A stretch of 64,000 nucleotides of DNA, taken from NCBI RefSeq assembly GCF_041075285.1, contig NZ_CP163512.1, positions 558,001 through 622,000 on the forward strand. Direction: 5' to 3'. Position 1 is the first letter of the stretch. Every line of letters begins with the position of its first letter. A program made the translations under genes and the position numbers. The notes under the pieces were generated by a model. It saw only the letters and a list, made by a program, of their open reading frames with translations. It searched no databases and was not told the origin of the DNA. This DNA is from Providencia rettgeri (lineage in GTDB: Bacteria > Pseudomonadota > Gammaproteobacteria > Enterobacterales > Enterobacteriaceae). This document shows positions 1-9,685 of this stretch, piece after piece.

Positions 1-1356
1 GATTTTTTGCATATCTAAACCAATCGCTTGTTGTGCTTTTTCTTTACTGGAAATATCTGGGATAGCAATTTCATGAGTGATGCCTTTAGAACCTAACAGA
101 CGAGCAAGCTTGGTACGTGCATCAGCGGCTTTGTCCATCGCGCCACCTAGCATGCGCAAGCCTTCATCTGGGGCGTGCATGTGGATACCGTGGGAGGCAA
201 TCGCTAAATCCCAGCGCCATTGTGCATGACGAATATCGGTTAAGATTGGTTTCATCTCATCTTCGGTTGCACCTGCATCCCAAGCCGCTTTTGCCTCAAA
301 GTGAGCACGAACTAGCTGATCTTCCACTTTGATTTTCATTTCTTGGATAGCGTGTTTACGTTCTGCCACCACATCTTGCAACTGTTGTTTGCTTTGAGTG
401 TGGCAGTTGCTACAAGTTTGCTCGAAATTGTCGAATGGATTACCAATTTTATGACTGGTATACAGCTCGCCTTTCTCGTTTTGCAGTTTTGGCATATGGC
501 AATCAATACAAGTCACGTTATTTTTACCATGGATCCCCACACTCCAAGTTTCATATTCTGGGTGTTGGGCTTTTAGCATTGGGGCTTTCGACAATGAGTT
601 GGTCCAGTCAGAAAAACCAATGTTGTCGTAGTAGACTTCCATATCTTCCACTTTGGTACCGTTATCCCATGGAAATTTGACGGCTTTTTTGTCACCAGAG
701 AAGTAGTATTCAACATGGCATTGACCACATACCATGGATTGCTGGTCGAAACGGCTGGCTTTATCGAATGGTTTGCCAATGGCTTCCATGGCGCGTTCAG
801 CATAAGGGCGTGTCAGGGTTAATTCAGGTTTCCCTTTAGCAAAATCCGCTGAGTTAGTTTTGTGGCAGTCACCACAACCGAGTACGTTAACAACTTCTGG
901 CCCCCCTTTTGCCCATTTTCCTTCAAAATAGCCATCTTCACCCTGTTCTTGGATGAGTCTTGCGACATCGGGGCTTTTACAGCTCCAGCAAGCCATTGGT
1001 AAAGGACCATCTTGTGCATCTTTTGGTGCCCCAGTACGCAATGTTTCGCGCACATCAATAAGGGCATATGCATGACCCCGAGGCTTGTTATAATCACGGG
1101 AGAATGGGTATCCAGCCCAAAGAATAACTAAGCGAGGATCTTCAGCAAGCGCATCTTCGCGGTTTGCTTGTTCGGATGTTGCTCGCCATGAGTGATATTG
1201 ATCTGGGTGAGCGGCTTCGAAAGTTTCATTACGCGTATTTATCGTGGATGAGCCATCCTTAGCCGGAATAGGAGTTTGTGCATGAACAGAGGTAAAGAGA
1301 AATATTCCTGCAATTAAACTCAGTAAGCACAGTACATTATTTCTTATGTTTGCCAT
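1..1356 (-). CDS. nrfA: Cytochrome c nitrite reductase (ammonia-forming), NrfA, 3' end cut off by window
   Basis: Periplasmic pentahaem enzyme that reduces nitrite to ammonium with six electrons. The 452 codons present read without interruption from the ATG at 1356 to the window edge; the family is about 480 residues, so only the C-terminal tail is missing. The start is followed by a signal peptide (hydrophobic stretch ending near VHA). Five haem motifs are visible in order: CWSCK, the lysine-ligated catalytic haem that defines NrfA, then CGDCH, CGQCH, CIDCH and CSNCH. It diverges from napF across 812 bp. Partner genes (nrfB, nrfC, nrfD) would lie beyond position 1 and cannot be judged. An FNR-like site lies upstream at 1538-1551. 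Identification is very secure because the CxxCK haem is diagnostic. Confidence 0.96.
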   Translation of the reverse strand, partial: MANIRNNVLCLLSLIAGIFLFTSVHAQTPIPAKDGSSTINTRNETFEAAHPDQYHSWRATSEQANREDALAEDPRLVILWAGYPFSRDYNKPRGHAYALIDVRETLRTGAPKDAQDGPLPMACWSCKSPDVARLIQEQGEDGYFEGKWAKGGPEVVNVLGCGDCHKTNSADFAKGKPELTLTRPYAERAMEAIGKPFDKASRFDQQSMVCGQCHVEYYFSGDKKAVKFPWDNGTKVEDMEVYYDNIGFSDWTNSLSKAPMLKAQHPEYETWSVGIHGKNNVTCIDCHMPKLQNEKGELYTSHKIGNPFDNFEQTCSNCHTQSKQQLQDVVAERKHAIQEMKIKVEDQLVRAHFEAKAAWDAGATEDEMKPILTDIRHAQWRWDLAIASHGIHMHAPDEGLRMLGGAMDKAADARTKLARLLGSKGITHEIAIPDISSKEKAQQAIGLDMQKI

Positions 1357-1537
1357 AAAACGGGCCTCGAGTAATGTGAGCCAACTATCCCTTCATTTTT
1401 CGAGCGGTTTATTTAGAGGGTATATCTTGCTCGAACGATTTTGGGTATTTTTTGTTATAGAGGTTTGATAGCAAGTGCACAGATGCTATCAAGACATTGC
1501 CAACTTATATGTGTAACAAAAAACCACACAAAAAATA

Positions 1538-1551
1538 TTGTTTTTGATCAA
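1538..1551 (-). promoter_or_regulatory. FNR-like binding site upstream of nrfA
   Basis: TTGTT-TTTG-ATCAA matches the FNR consensus TTGAT-N4-ATCAA at 9 of 10 defined bases. Read on the minus strand, an AT-rich -10-like stretch (ATATAAG around 1504-1510) lies at about the spacing expected for a class II FNR promoter, giving a leader of roughly 150 nt before the nrfA start. The assignment is from motif and gene function only. Confidence 0.55.
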
Positions 1552-2032
1552 AAGATAATTTGGATTAAAGAAACAAGATGCAATTAAATAATAAAAGTAA
1601 AGCAACAAAGAAACTGCTATAGTTATTATTGACTAGTTTTAAAGTTGACTGTTCGAAATACTATCTCAGTAAACGATTTTATTTGAAAAGAATCAGTTTG
1701 TATTTATACTGCATTGATTTTTAATTGAAATTTAATTTGTTTTAACCTTTTTTATATTTTGAAAATTAAAATAAGAAATAAATAGTGAGTTATATCAAAA
1801 AACATGCAATTATTTTCTTTAAAAATGACATTGCATCTACCACTTTAGTGGTATTTTTTGGTGTTGAATTAAACTTGGAACATTAAAAATCGCGGTTAAA
1901 TTAAAAATCTATATTGAATAGTTGTTAATGAATAATTAAAAAACTGTCAACACTCTCTATTTTTAGTCATTTTGATGTTTAAAAATCACTAAGATGTCTG
2001 ATGTCGTTAATTTCCGTTATCAGTGCGGTCAT

Positions 2033-2057
2033 TACTCCTTTTACCCACTAGGTAGTA
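2033..2057 (+). promoter_or_regulatory. NarL/NarP-like heptamer cluster upstream of napF
   Basis: TACTCCT at 2033-2039 fits the NarL/NarP heptamer TACYYMT exactly. Next to it TACCCAC-TA-GGTAGTA (2042-2057) forms a 7-2-7 inverted arrangement, the geometry preferred by NarP, with mismatches in the inner bases. Nitrate/nitrite control of nap is known in E. coli. No clear FNR site was found in the last 200 bp before napF. Confidence 0.4.
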
Positions 2058-2168
2058 TGTATTTTTATAACCTCTATCGTTAATATTTCTCATAAATAAT
2101 ACACATATAAAAACTGCGGTTTATCAGTACTTTTTTACGATTTTTGTTGGCAATGTAAAGGAAATAAC

Positions 2169-2660
2169 ATGGTTGATCTCACCCGTCGGGGAGTATTAAC
2201 TGGTGCGTGGCGTAATGCAGCGCCAGTGGTTCGACCGCCATGGAGTGGTAGTGAAGCGCACTTTATTGAAATGTGTACCCGTTGCAATGCCTGTTTGGAA
2301 AGTTGTGAGACGACAATTTTGCGAGCGGGTGCGGGAGGGTACCCCGTTGTTGATTTTAAACGTGGCGAATGTACCTTTTGCTATGCGTGCGCAGCCGCCT
2401 GTCCTGAACCTATTTTCCTGCCACAACAAACCCAACCTTGGGATATCACCGTTTCTATCGGTGACAACTGCCTTGCATTTAAATCTATTGAATGCCGTCG
2501 TTGCCAAGACAGCTGTGAACCTGAAGTTATCTCTTTTCGTCCGTCACTGGCAGGTATTTACCAGCCAAAAATAGAAACACAAAGCTGTACAGGCTGTGGT
2601 GCCTGTGTTGCCAGTTGCCCTGTATCAGCCATTACCGTGGAGCATGAACATGCACAGTAA
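2169..2660 (+). CDS. napF: Ferredoxin-type protein NapF
   Basis: Cytoplasmic iron-sulfur protein of the periplasmic nitrate reductase system, thought to interact with NapA before export. It is 163 residues, normal for the family. Cysteine clusters of the 4Fe-4S type are visible as CTRCNACLESC near residue 37, CTFCYACAAAC near 69 and CTGCGACVASC near 139, with a further cysteine group (CRRCQDSC) near 113. The start is supported by AAAGGA about 6 bases upstream. It is the first gene of napFDAGHBC, the E. coli order, and its last codons overlap napD. Confidence 0.95.
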   Translation: MVDLTRRGVLTGAWRNAAPVVRPPWSGSEAHFIEMCTRCNACLESCETTILRAGAGGYPVVDFKRGECTFCYACAAACPEPIFLPQQTQPWDITVSIGDNCLAFKSIECRRCQDSCEPEVISFRPSLAGIYQPKIETQSCTGCGACVASCPVSAITVEHEHAQ

Positions 2661-2928
2661 ATACCAAGTGTGCAGTTTAATTGTACAAGTAAAAAGCGAA
2701 CGAATATCTGCTGTGACTGAAAAAATAAATCAGTTTCCGAACTGTGAAGTGGCGATTAGCGCCCCTGAAAATGGAAAACTGATTGTCGTTGTTGAAGGGC
2801 AAGGCAGTAAAACGTTGTTAGATACTATTGATTTAGTACGCGATCTTGACGGCGTGCTAGATGTTTCGTTGGTGTATCACCAGCAGGATGAGCAATGTGA
2901 GGAAGATTATGAAACTCAGTCGTCGTAG
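2650..2928 (+). CDS. napD: NapA signal-peptide chaperone NapD
   Basis: Small cytoplasmic chaperone (92 residues) that binds the Tat signal peptide of NapA and holds it until the molybdenum cofactor is inserted. The N-terminal half reads [15 protein letters not shown] and the end contains the family stretch [12 protein letters not shown]. An ATG at 2644 is in frame, but GGAG at 2639-2642 is only one base from it and seven bases from the ATG at 2650, so 2650 is chosen. The gene overlaps napF by 11 bp and napA by 20 bp, which suggests translational coupling. Confidence 0.93.
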   Translation: MHSKYQVCSLIVQVKSERISAVTEKINQFPNCEVAISAPENGKLIVVVEGQGSKTLLDTIDLVRDLDGVLDVSLVYHQQDEQCEEDYETQSS

Positions 2929-5395
2929 CTTTATGAAAGCCAATGCGATAGCGGCCGCTGCTGCGGCGGCCGGTATTGGCACACCGAGTATTGCGAAAGC
3001 AGTCGTCGGTCAACAAGAAAGCATTAAGTGGGATAAAGCCCCTTGCCGTTTCTGCGGTACAGGTTGTGGTGTTCTTGTGGGCACACAAAATGGCCGTATT
3101 GTTGCGAGCCAAGGTGACCCTGAAGCCCCTGTAAACCGTGGGTTAAACTGCATCAAAGGTTACTTTTTACCGAAAATTATGTACGGAAAAGACCGTTTAA
3201 CGCAGCCCATGCTGCGCATGAAAGACGGAGAATATGACAAAAATGGCGAATTCACACCAATTACGTGGGAACAAGCGTTTGATGTCATGGAAGAAAAAGT
3301 TAAAACCACCCTAAAAGAAAAAGGTCCTGAAGGGATCGGTATGTTTGGCTCTGGTCAATGGACCGTTTGGGAAGGTTATGCCGCCTCTAAACTGTTTAAA
3401 GGCGGTTTTCGTTCTAACAACTTAGACCCGAATGCACGTCACTGTATGGCGTCAGCGGTCGTCGGTTTTATGCGTACATTTGGTATGGATGAACCGATGG
3501 GGTGTTATGATGATATTGAGCACGCCGACGCCTTTGTTCTATGGGGCTCAAACATGGCTGAAATGCACCCAATCTTGTGGTCACGCATAACCAACCGCCG
3601 TTTGTCGAACCCAGATGTACGTGTTGCAGTCTTATCTACGTTTAAACACCGTAGCTTTGAACTTGCGGATAACGGCATTGTATTTACTCCACAGTCTGAC
3701 TTGGTGATCTTGAACTACATTGCGAACTATATTATTCAAAACAATGCCGTTAATCAGGACTTCCTTGATAAGCACGTTAACTTACGCCGTGGTGCAACAG
3801 ATATTGGTTATGGTTTACGCCCAACTCACCCATTAGAAAAAAGTGCCAAAAATGCAGGTTCTGATGCATCTGAACCGATGACATGGGACGAGTACAAAGC
3901 CTTTGTTGCAGAATATACCTTAGACAAAACCGCGCAAATGACTGGCGTACCAAAAGACCAGTTAGAAGAATTAGCGAAGCTGTATGCAGATCCGAAAACT
4001 AAGGTTGTTTCTTACTGGACGATGGGCTTTAACCAACACACGCGTGGTGTTTGGGCAAATAACCTTGCGTACAACCTACATTTATTAACTGGCAAAATCT
4101 CTCAGCCGGGCTGCGGTCCTTTCTCTTTAACTGGTCAGCCATCAGCATGTGGTACTGCTCGTGAAGTGGGCACATTTGCACACCGATTACCTGCGGACAT
4201 GGTGGTGACTAATGAAAAACACCGTGAAAAAGTGGAAAGTGTTTGGGGATTACCTGCGGGTACCATTCCTGACAAAGTCGGATTACATGCGGTAGCGCAA
4301 GATCGTGCCTTAAAAGACGGTAAGCTGAACTTCTACTGGGTGATGTGTAACAACAATATGCAAGCGGGCCCAAATATCAACCAAGAGCGTATGCCAGGTT
4401 GGCGCGACCCTCGTAACTTTATTGTGGTATCAGATCCTTACCCAACGGTCAGTGCATTAGCTGCCGACTTAATCTTACCAACTGCTATGTGGGTAGAAAA
4501 AGAAGGGGCTTACGGCAACGCAGAGCGCCGTACGCAATTTTGGCGTCAACAAGTTCAAGCACCGGGTGAAGCAAAATCTGACTTAATGCAGATGGTGTTA
4601 TTCTCTCGCCGTTTTAAAACAGACGAAGTGTGGCCCGAAGAGTTACTGGCGAAAAAACCAGAACTGCGCGGTAAAACCCTATACGACGTCCTTTTTGCCA
4701 ACGATGCAGTGACAAAATTCCCCATCAGCGAATTAGCCGATGACCAATTAAATGATGAATCTCGTGAGCTGGGCTTCTACTTACAAAAAGGCTTATTTGA
4801 AGAATATGCCGGTTTTGGTCGTGGACATGGTCATGACTTAGCAGACTTCGATGCTTACCATAAAGCACGCGGTATCCGTTGGCCTGTGGTTGATGGCAAA
4901 GAAACCCAGTGGCGCTATAGCGAAGGGAATGACCCTTATGTCAAAGCCGGTGCTGGTTATCAGTTCTACGGAAAACCGGATGGTAAAGCAGTTATTTTCG
5001 CACTGCCATTTGAACCCCCCGCAGAATCGCCAGATAAAGAATACGACTTGTGGTTGTCCACAGGGCGTGTACTTGAACATTGGCATACCGGTAGCATGAC
5101 GCGCCGTGTTCCCGAGTTACACCGAGCCTTCCCTGAGTCGTTAGTGTTTATGCACCCTCTTGATGCGAAAGATCGAGGATTGCGTCGTGGTGATAAAGTC
5201 AAAGTCGTTTCTCGCCGTGGTGATGTGACAACCATCGTTGAAACACGAGGCCGCAATAGACCACCAAAAGGCTTGGTGTACATGGCGTTCTTCGATGCAG
5301 CGCAATTAGTCAATACGTTAACACTGGATGCGACAGACCCACTTTCTAAAGAAACGGATTACAAAAAATGTGCCGTTAAACTGGAAAAGGTGTAA
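2909..5395 (+). CDS. napA: Periplasmic nitrate reductase catalytic subunit NapA
   Basis: Molybdoenzyme that reduces nitrate to nitrite in the periplasm, receiving electrons from NapB and NapC. At 828 residues it has the same length as the E. coli protein. It begins with a twin-arginine signal (SRRSFMK at residues 4-10), followed by the 4Fe-4S motif C46-x2-C49-x3-C53 and a fourth cysteine in GLNCIKGY. The molybdenum-ligating cysteine lies in the stretch NARHCMAS near residue 181. The longer in-frame reading from 2861 is rejected because the Tat motif and a GAGG ribosome site both fit the ATG at 2909. It sits between napD and napG in the canonical operon. Confidence 0.98.
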   Translation: MKLSRRSFMKANAIAAAAAAAGIGTPSIAKAVVGQQESIKWDKAPCRFCGTGCGVLVGTQNGRIVASQGDPEAPVNRGLNCIKGYFLPKIMYGKDRLTQPMLRMKDGEYDKNGEFTPITWEQAFDVMEEKVKTTLKEKGPEGIGMFGSGQWTVWEGYAASKLFKGGFRSNNLDPNARHCMASAVVGFMRTFGMDEPMGCYDDIEHADAFVLWGSNMAEMHPILWSRITNRRLSNPDVRVAVLSTFKHRSFELADNGIVFTPQSDLVILNYIANYIIQNNAVNQDFLDKHVNLRRGATDIGYGLRPTHPLEKSAKNAGSDASEPMTWDEYKAFVAEYTLDKTAQMTGVPKDQLEELAKLYADPKTKVVSYWTMGFNQHTRGVWANNLAYNLHLLTGKISQPGCGPFSLTGQPSACGTAREVGTFAHRLPADMVVTNEKHREKVESVWGLPAGTIPDKVGLHAVAQDRALKDGKLNFYWVMCNNNMQAGPNINQERMPGWRDPRNFIVVSDPYPTVSALAADLILPTAMWVEKEGAYGNAERRTQFWRQQVQAPGEAKSDLMQMVLFSRRFKTDEVWPEELLAKKPELRGKTLYDVLFANDAVTKFPISELADDQLNDESRELGFYLQKGLFEEYAGFGRGHGHDLADFDAYHKARGIRWPVVDGKETQWRYSEGNDPYVKAGAGYQFYGKPDGKAVIFALPFEPPAESPDKEYDLWLSTGRVLEHWHTGSMTRRVPELHRAFPESLVFMHPLDAKDRGLRRGDKVKVVSRRGDVTTIVETRGRNRPPKGLVYMAFFDAAQLVNTLTLDATDPLSKETDYKKCAVKLEKV

Positions 5396-5401
5396 TTGCT
5401 C

Positions 5402-6112
5402 ATGCCCCAGAAAACAGATCCTAACAAGGTTAAGTCCCAGAACAGTCGTCGTCGCTTTTTGCGTGATGTTGCTCGCGCAGCGGGGGGATTAGCGGCTGTT
5501 GGTGTGGTACTGGGGCTTCAGCAACAAACATCTCGAGCGAGCGGAGTGAGGCTTCGCCCGCCAGGTGCGCTAAATGAAGCGGCATTTGCCAGTGCCTGTG
5601 TACGCTGTGGTCAATGCGTTCAGGCTTGCCCTTATGACATGTTGAAATTAGCAACATTGGCATCGGGTCTGGCTGCGGGAACACCCTATTTTATTGCTCG
5701 TGAAAATCCGTGTGAAATGTGTGAAGACATTCCCTGTGCAAAAGTGTGCCCAAGTGGTGCGCTGGATAAAGACATTGAGTCTATCAATGATGCACGTATG
5801 GGCTTGGCTGTGCTACTTGACCAAGAAAACTGTCTGAATTTCCAAGGGTTACGTTGTGACGTGTGTTACCGGGTTTGTCCGCTGATTGACGAAGCCATCA
5901 CGTTGGAACTTGAGCAAAACCATCGAACAGGTAAACACGCACGTTTCCTACCTACGGTAAACAGTCATTACTGTACTGGGTGCGGTAAATGCGAGCAAGC
6001 TTGCGTTTTGGAGGAAGCGGCAATCAAAGTGTTGCCAAGAGAGTTGGCGAAAGGTGAATTAGGCCGCCATTACCGTTTTGGTTGGCTGGAGGGAAGCAAT
6101 GGCAAATCGTAA
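5402..6112 (+). CDS. napG: Ferredoxin-type quinol dehydrogenase component NapG
   Basis: Exported iron-sulfur protein (236 residues) that works with the membrane protein NapH to feed electrons from quinol to periplasmic nitrate reductase. A twin-arginine signal (SRRRFLRD) is followed by a hydrophobic stretch. Four 4Fe-4S-type cysteine groups are visible, including [32 protein letters not shown] and [15 protein letters not shown] at 5396 is in frame, but the ATG at 5402 leaves about ten bases to the AAGG site and matches the family start. The 3' end overlaps napH by 14 bp. Confidence 0.95.
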   Translation: MPQKTDPNKVKSQNSRRRFLRDVARAAGGLAAVGVVLGLQQQTSRASGVRLRPPGALNEAAFASACVRCGQCVQACPYDMLKLATLASGLAAGTPYFIARENPCEMCEDIPCAKVCPSGALDKDIESINDARMGLAVLLDQENCLNFQGLRCDVCYRVCPLIDEAITLELEQNHRTGKHARFLPTVNSHYCTGCGKCEQACVLEEAAIKVLPRELAKGELGRHYRFGWLEGSNGKS

Positions 6113-6962
6113 ACGTGATGCCGGACGTGAAGCTCAGGCAAAAAAAGGGTGGTGGCAGAGTCACAAATGGTTGGTGCTAAGGCGTGTTAGTCAATTACTG
6201 GTGCTCGCTATGTTTTTAAGTGGTCCATGGTTTGGTGTGTGGATCTTACATGGAAACTATAGCAGCAGCTTATTGTTAGATACTGTGCCATTAACCGACC
6301 CACTGATTACATTAGAGAGCTTAGCAAGTGGTTACTTACCGGGGATCTCTGCGTTGATCGGGGCTGCCATCGTGTTTGTTGTGTATGCATTTTTAGGAAA
6401 ACGTGTTTTTTGCAGTTGGGTTTGCCCTGTCAACCCTGTTACTGATGCCGCGGCATGGCTGCGTCGTAAGTTCGAGCTAAATCAATCCGCCACGATCCCA
6501 CGTTACATTCGTTATGTATTGTTGGTGGTGATTTTAGTCGGTTCAGCAGTGACAGGCACTTTACTGTGGGAATGGCTAAATCCCGTTTCATTAATGGGGC
6601 GCAGTTTAATTTTCGGTTTTGCAAGTGGCGCATTGGTTTTAGTCGCGCTGTTTTTATTCGATTTATTAGTCGTGGAACATGGATGGTGCGGTCACCTTTG
6701 TCCACTAGGCGCATTGTATGGCGTTGTGGGCTGTAAGGGGGCACTGGTCGTTACGGCGGTGAATAAACAAAACTGTAACCGTTGTATGGATTGTTTCCAC
6801 GTTTGTCCGGAGTCGCAAGTATTGCGTACCCCGGTCCTTGATAAACAAGCCCCAGCACTGATTTCTGACAAAGACTGCATCACTTGCGGTCGCTGTATCG
6901 ATGTCTGTTCTGAGGATGTATTTAAAATAACACTACGATGGAGCTCGGGAGCTAAATCATGA
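6099..6962 (+). CDS. napH: Quinol dehydrogenase membrane component NapH
   Basis: Inner-membrane iron-sulfur protein of 287 residues, the same length as E. coli NapH. Hydrophobic segments lie near residues 28-50, 90-110, 140-165 and 175-200. Two CxxxCP motifs, CSWVCPVNP and CGHLCPLG, face the cytoplasm in this family, and the C-terminal domain has two ferredoxin-like groups ([11 protein letters not shown] and [11 protein letters not shown]). With NapG it oxidises menaquinol or ubiquinol. GGAGGG at 6088-6093, inside napG, decides the start. The stop codon overlaps the napB start in an ATGA arrangement. Confidence 0.95.
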   Translation: MANRKRDAGREAQAKKGWWQSHKWLVLRRVSQLLVLAMFLSGPWFGVWILHGNYSSSLLLDTVPLTDPLITLESLASGYLPGISALIGAAIVFVVYAFLGKRVFCSWVCPVNPVTDAAAWLRRKFELNQSATIPRYIRYVLLVVILVGSAVTGTLLWEWLNPVSLMGRSLIFGFASGALVLVALFLFDLLVVEHGWCGHLCPLGALYGVVGCKGALVVTAVNKQNCNRCMDCFHVCPESQVLRTPVLDKQAPALISDKDCITCGRCIDVCSEDVFKITLRWSSGAKS

Positions 6963-7408
6963 AAAATTCAGTCCTGAAAAAGACGCTAAGCCGCGCAATC
7001 GCAGGCATGGTCTTTGTTGTCAGTGGTCTAGTTTGGGCTGCTAATGGTGTCGATTTGACTCAATCACCCGAAGTATCTGGTGCGACTGAGGGAAGTATTC
7101 ATATCCCTAAAGAGCAAGAAAGAATGGCACTAAACTATGTGAATCAGCCACCGATGATCCCACATAGCGTTGATGGCTACCAAATTACCACCAACACAAA
7201 TCGTTGTTTACAGTGCCACGGTGTCGAAAATTACCGCACGACAGGGGCTCCTCGTGTAAGCCCGACGCACTTTGTGGATGCAACAGGGAAAGTGTTGGGA
7301 GAAGTCGCACCAAACCGTTATTTCTGTTTACAGTGCCATGTACCGCAATCCGATACGCCGGCTATCATTGATAACACATTTACCCCATCCAAAGGCTTTG
7401 GGAAATAA
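6959..7408 (+). CDS. napB: Dihaem cytochrome c NapB, electron-transfer subunit of periplasmic nitrate reductase
   Basis: Periplasmic dihaem cytochrome of 149 residues that passes electrons from NapC to NapA. A signal peptide is visible at residues 1 to about 27, ending LVWA-ANG. Two CLQCH motifs, near residues 83 and 124, give the two haem sites expected. Translation appears coupled to napH through a 4 bp overlap. Confidence 0.95.
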   Translation: MKNSVLKKTLSRAIAGMVFVVSGLVWAANGVDLTQSPEVSGATEGSIHIPKEQERMALNYVNQPPMIPHSVDGYQITTNTNRCLQCHGVENYRTTGAPRVSPTHFVDATGKVLGEVAPNRYFCLQCHVPQSDTPAIIDNTFTPSKGFGK

Positions 7409-7417
7409 GGGGGAATT

Positions 7418-8056
7418 ATGGTAAACAATAATGAAAAACCAACAGCGGGCGATAAGCTGAAGAAAAAAGGCTTATTTGGGCTTATTGGGCGTATATGGCA
7501 GTGGTGGCGTAGACCAAGCCGCTTAGCATTAGGTACTTTATTGCTGATTGGTTTTGTTAGTGGTGTGATCTTCTGGGGCGGTTTTAACACAGGTATGGAG
7601 ATGGCAAATACCGAAGAGTTTTGTATTAGTTGCCACGAAATGCGTGAAAATGTTTATGAAGAATATATGGATACGATTCACTATACTAACCGCAGTGGTG
7701 TTCGCGCAACATGCCCTGATTGTCACGTGCCTCATGAATTTGGTCCCAAAATGGTGCGTAAAATTCAAGCCAGTAAAGAGTTATACGGGAAAATTTTTGG
7801 CGTTATCGATACACCGCAAAAATTTGAAGATCACCGTTTAGCGATGGCGCAAAATGAGTGGCGGCGAATGAAAAATAATGACTCGCAGGAGTGCCGTAAC
7901 TGCCACAACTTTGAGTATATGGATTTTACCGCTCAAAAAGGGGTCGCCGCCAAAATGCATGATCAAGCAGTCACGGATGGCAAAACCTGTATTGATTGCC
8001 ACAAAGGGATTGCCCATAAGCTGCCGGATATGCGTGACGTTGAACCAGGCTTTTAA
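7418..8056 (+). CDS. napC: Membrane-anchored tetrahaem cytochrome c NapC
   Basis: Quinol dehydrogenase of the NapC/NirT family (212 residues). It has a charged N-terminus, one transmembrane anchor near residues 30-52 and four haem motifs: CISCH, CPDCH, CRNCH and CIDCH. It oxidises quinol at the outer face of the inner membrane and reduces NapB. The gene closes the nap block; a hairpin at 8116-8148 and an unusually long gap to ccmC follow. A GGGGG-containing ribosome site precedes the ATG. Confidence 0.95.
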   Translation: MVNNNEKPTAGDKLKKKGLFGLIGRIWQWWRRPSRLALGTLLLIGFVSGVIFWGGFNTGMEMANTEEFCISCHEMRENVYEEYMDTIHYTNRSGVRATCPDCHVPHEFGPKMVRKIQASKELYGKIFGVIDTPQKFEDHRLAMAQNEWRRMKNNDSQECRNCHNFEYMDFTAQKGVAAKMHDQAVTDGKTCIDCHKGIAHKLPDMRDVEPGF

Positions 8057-8115
8057 TTAGGCATCGTCATTTTATGATGGGTCATCCCAATGAATTTTAA
8101 GTGATGTTCCGAAAT

Positions 8116-8148
8116 AGGCTGATTATCAATTAAGAGTATAATCAGCCT
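8116..8148 (+). terminator. Inverted repeat after napC, possible terminator
   Basis: AGGCTGATTAT (8116-8126) and ATAATCAGCCT (8138-8148) form a perfect 11 bp stem with an 11-base loop. Only a weak T-rich tail follows, so termination may be partial. It lies where ccmA and ccmB are found in related genomes. Confidence 0.55.
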
Positions 8149-8157
8149 AAGTTATAT

Positions 8158-8171
8158 TTGTGTTAAATCAA
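8158..8171 (+). promoter_or_regulatory. FNR-like site and -10 region upstream of ccmC
   Basis: TTGTG-TTAA-ATCAA matches the FNR consensus at 8 of 10 bases. A -10-like TATGAT follows at 8198-8203, slightly too far downstream for ideal class II spacing. If real, ccmCDEFGH has its own anaerobic promoter instead of depending only on read-through from nap. Confidence 0.35.
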
Positions 8172-8253
8172 TATATTTGATTTTTTAATGTGTATTGTAT
8201 GATGTTGTCACTCAGTGTTTACTAACAATATAATAAATCAGGGTAATTAAACT

Positions 8254-8988
8254 ATGTGGAAAAAGCTTCATCAACTTGCCATCCCCGTTAATCTTTATCG
8301 GTTATGTGGGCGTCTAGTACCGTGGTTTATTATATTAAGTGTCATATGTTTAACGGTAGGTTGGGTCTGGGGCTTTGGTTTTGCACCCACGGATAAAGTG
8401 CAAAGTGAGAGTTACCGAATTATGTACATCCATGTTCCTGCTGCAATGTGGTCAATGGGAATTTATGCCACGATGGCGATCACCGCCTTTATTGGATTGG
8501 TGTGGCAGATGAAAGTGTCTGAACTGGCCGTTGCCGCAATGGCACCTATTGGTGCGGTATTTACCTTCATTGCATTAGTCACTGGCGCGACATGGGGCAA
8601 GCCAATGTGGGGGGCTTGGTGGGTGTGGGATGCTCGTTTAACCTCTGAATTAATTCTATTTTTTCTGTATGTAGGCATTATTGCGTTATGGCATGCATTC
8701 GATGACCGCCGTACAGCGGGTAAAGCCGCAGCCATCTTAGTATTAATTGGCGTGATCAACTTACCTATCATCCATTACTCCGTTGAATGGTGGCAAACAT
8801 TGCATCAGCCATCGACGCGTATGCAAGAAAGTATCAATCCAGCGATGCGTACACCATTACGCCTTGCTATCCTTGGGTATCTGTTTTTATTTATCTCTTT
8901 AACGCTCATTCGTTTACGTAACCAGTTGTTGATCCTCGAACGTAATCGCCCTTGGGTACTTGATATTGTGAAGAAAGGAGGGCGGTGA
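8254..8988 (+). CDS. ccmC: Haem exporter/handling protein CcmC
   Basis: Integral membrane protein of System I cytochrome c maturation that loads haem onto CcmE. It is 244 residues, normal for the family, with about six hydrophobic segments. The tryptophan-rich WWD signature is visible as WGAWWVWDARLTSE around residues 121-134, flanked by conserved histidines. It is the first ccm gene here, because ccmA and ccmB are not present between napC and this gene. GGGTAA upstream is a weak ribosome site. Confidence 0.95.
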   Translation: MWKKLHQLAIPVNLYRLCGRLVPWFIILSVICLTVGWVWGFGFAPTDKVQSESYRIMYIHVPAAMWSMGIYATMAITAFIGLVWQMKVSELAVAAMAPIGAVFTFIALVTGATWGKPMWGAWWVWDARLTSELILFFLYVGIIALWHAFDDRRTAGKAAAILVLIGVINLPIIHYSVEWWQTLHQPSTRMQESINPAMRTPLRLAILGYLFLFISLTLIRLRNQLLILERNRPWVLDIVKKGGR

Positions 8989-8990
8989 TC

Positions 8991-9203
8991 ATGACTAGCG
9001 CATTTGCATCTTGGAGCGATTTTTTTGCGATGGGAGGTTATGGGTTTTATGTTTGGTTAGCGGTGGCGCTGACGTTAATCCCCATTTTTTTACTCTGTGT
9101 ACATACCGTGATCCAACGAAAAATGATTATTAATGGGATCATTCAACAGCAAGCTCGCGAGCAAAGACAAAAAGCCGCCAAAGCGCGTAGGGAGGGGATG
9201 TGA
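8991..9203 (+). CDS. ccmD: Haem exporter accessory protein CcmD
   Basis: Small single-span membrane protein (70 residues) that stabilises CcmC-CcmE and helps release holo-CcmE. The N-terminus [20 protein letters not shown] is typical; a transmembrane segment follows at about residues 19-40 and then a basic, glutamine-rich cytoplasmic tail. A GTG at 8985 overlaps the ccmC stop, but AAAGGAGG at 8975-8982 is better spaced for the ATG at 8991. It overlaps ccmE by 4 bp (GTGA). Confidence 0.92.
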   Translation: MTSAFASWSDFFAMGGYGFYVWLAVALTLIPIFLLCVHTVIQRKMIINGIIQQQAREQRQKAAKARREGM

Positions 9204-9685
9204 ATATTCGTCGTCGTAACCGACTTTGGTTAATTTGTTCCATACTTATTGGTGTTGGTTTAACGATAGCACTGATCCTCTACGCACTGCGTTCGAGCAT
9301 TGACCTATTCTATACACCCGGTGAAATTATCTATGGTAAACGAGAAACTCAGCAAATGCCTGAAGTTGGGCAGCGTTTACGTGTAGGTGGCATGGTCATG
9401 CCAGGCAGTGTGGTTCGCGATGCAGACCCAAAATCATTAAAAATTACTTTTACTGTTTATGATGCAGAAGCAGAAATTCAGGTCAGTTATGAAGGCATTT
9501 TGCCGGACTTATTTAAAGAAGGGCAAGGCGTAGTCGTTCAAGGTGAATTACAAGAAAATAATCATGTTTTAGCGAAAGAAGTCTTAGCAAAACATGATGA
9601 AAACTATACGCCTCCAGAAGTTGAAAAAGCGATGCAAGAAAACCATCGGAGGCCTGCCGCAGCCTATAAGGAAAATGCGTCATGA
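9200..9685 (+). CDS. ccmE: Periplasmic haem chaperone CcmE
   Basis: Membrane-tethered haem chaperone (161 residues) that carries haem covalently to the CcmF/H ligase. It starts at GTG 9200 with a strong GGAGGGG site. One N-terminal anchor (residues 10-30) precedes a beta-barrel domain with the motif [12 protein letters not shown], where H132 is the covalent haem site and Y136 the axial ligand. Release of holo-CcmE normally needs the CcmA-CcmB transporter, whose genes are not at this locus. It ends in an ATGA overlap with ccmF. Confidence 0.95.
   Translation: MNIRRRNRLWLICSILIGVGLTIALILYALRSSIDLFYTPGEIIYGKRETQQMPEVGQRLRVGGMVMPGSVVRDADPKSLKITFTVYDAEAEIQVSYEGILPDLFKEGQGVVVQGELQENNHVLAKEVLAKHDENYTPPEVEKAMQENHRRPAAAYKENAS

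Larger units (their letters stand above)
1357..2168. other. AT-rich divergent regulatory region between nrfA and napF
   Basis: These 812 bp hold no convincing gene. They are strongly AT-rich between about 1500 and 1980. An FNR-like palindrome lies on the nrfA side and NarL/NarP-like heptamers lie on the napF side, as described separately. The length suggests two separate promoters rather than one shared operator. Confidence 0.7.

Noticed and set aside
117..1097. Several reading frames of 70-92 codons on both strands over nrfA
   Set aside because: They are shadows of nrfA, which runs in one continuous minus-strand frame with five haem motifs.
1969..1990. TTGAT...ATCAC as an FNR site for napF
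   Set aside because: The gap between the half-sites is eight bases instead of four, and the right half is mismatched.
5396..5401. TTG start for napG
   Set aside because: The ATG two codons later has better spacing to the ribosome site and agrees with the family N-terminus.
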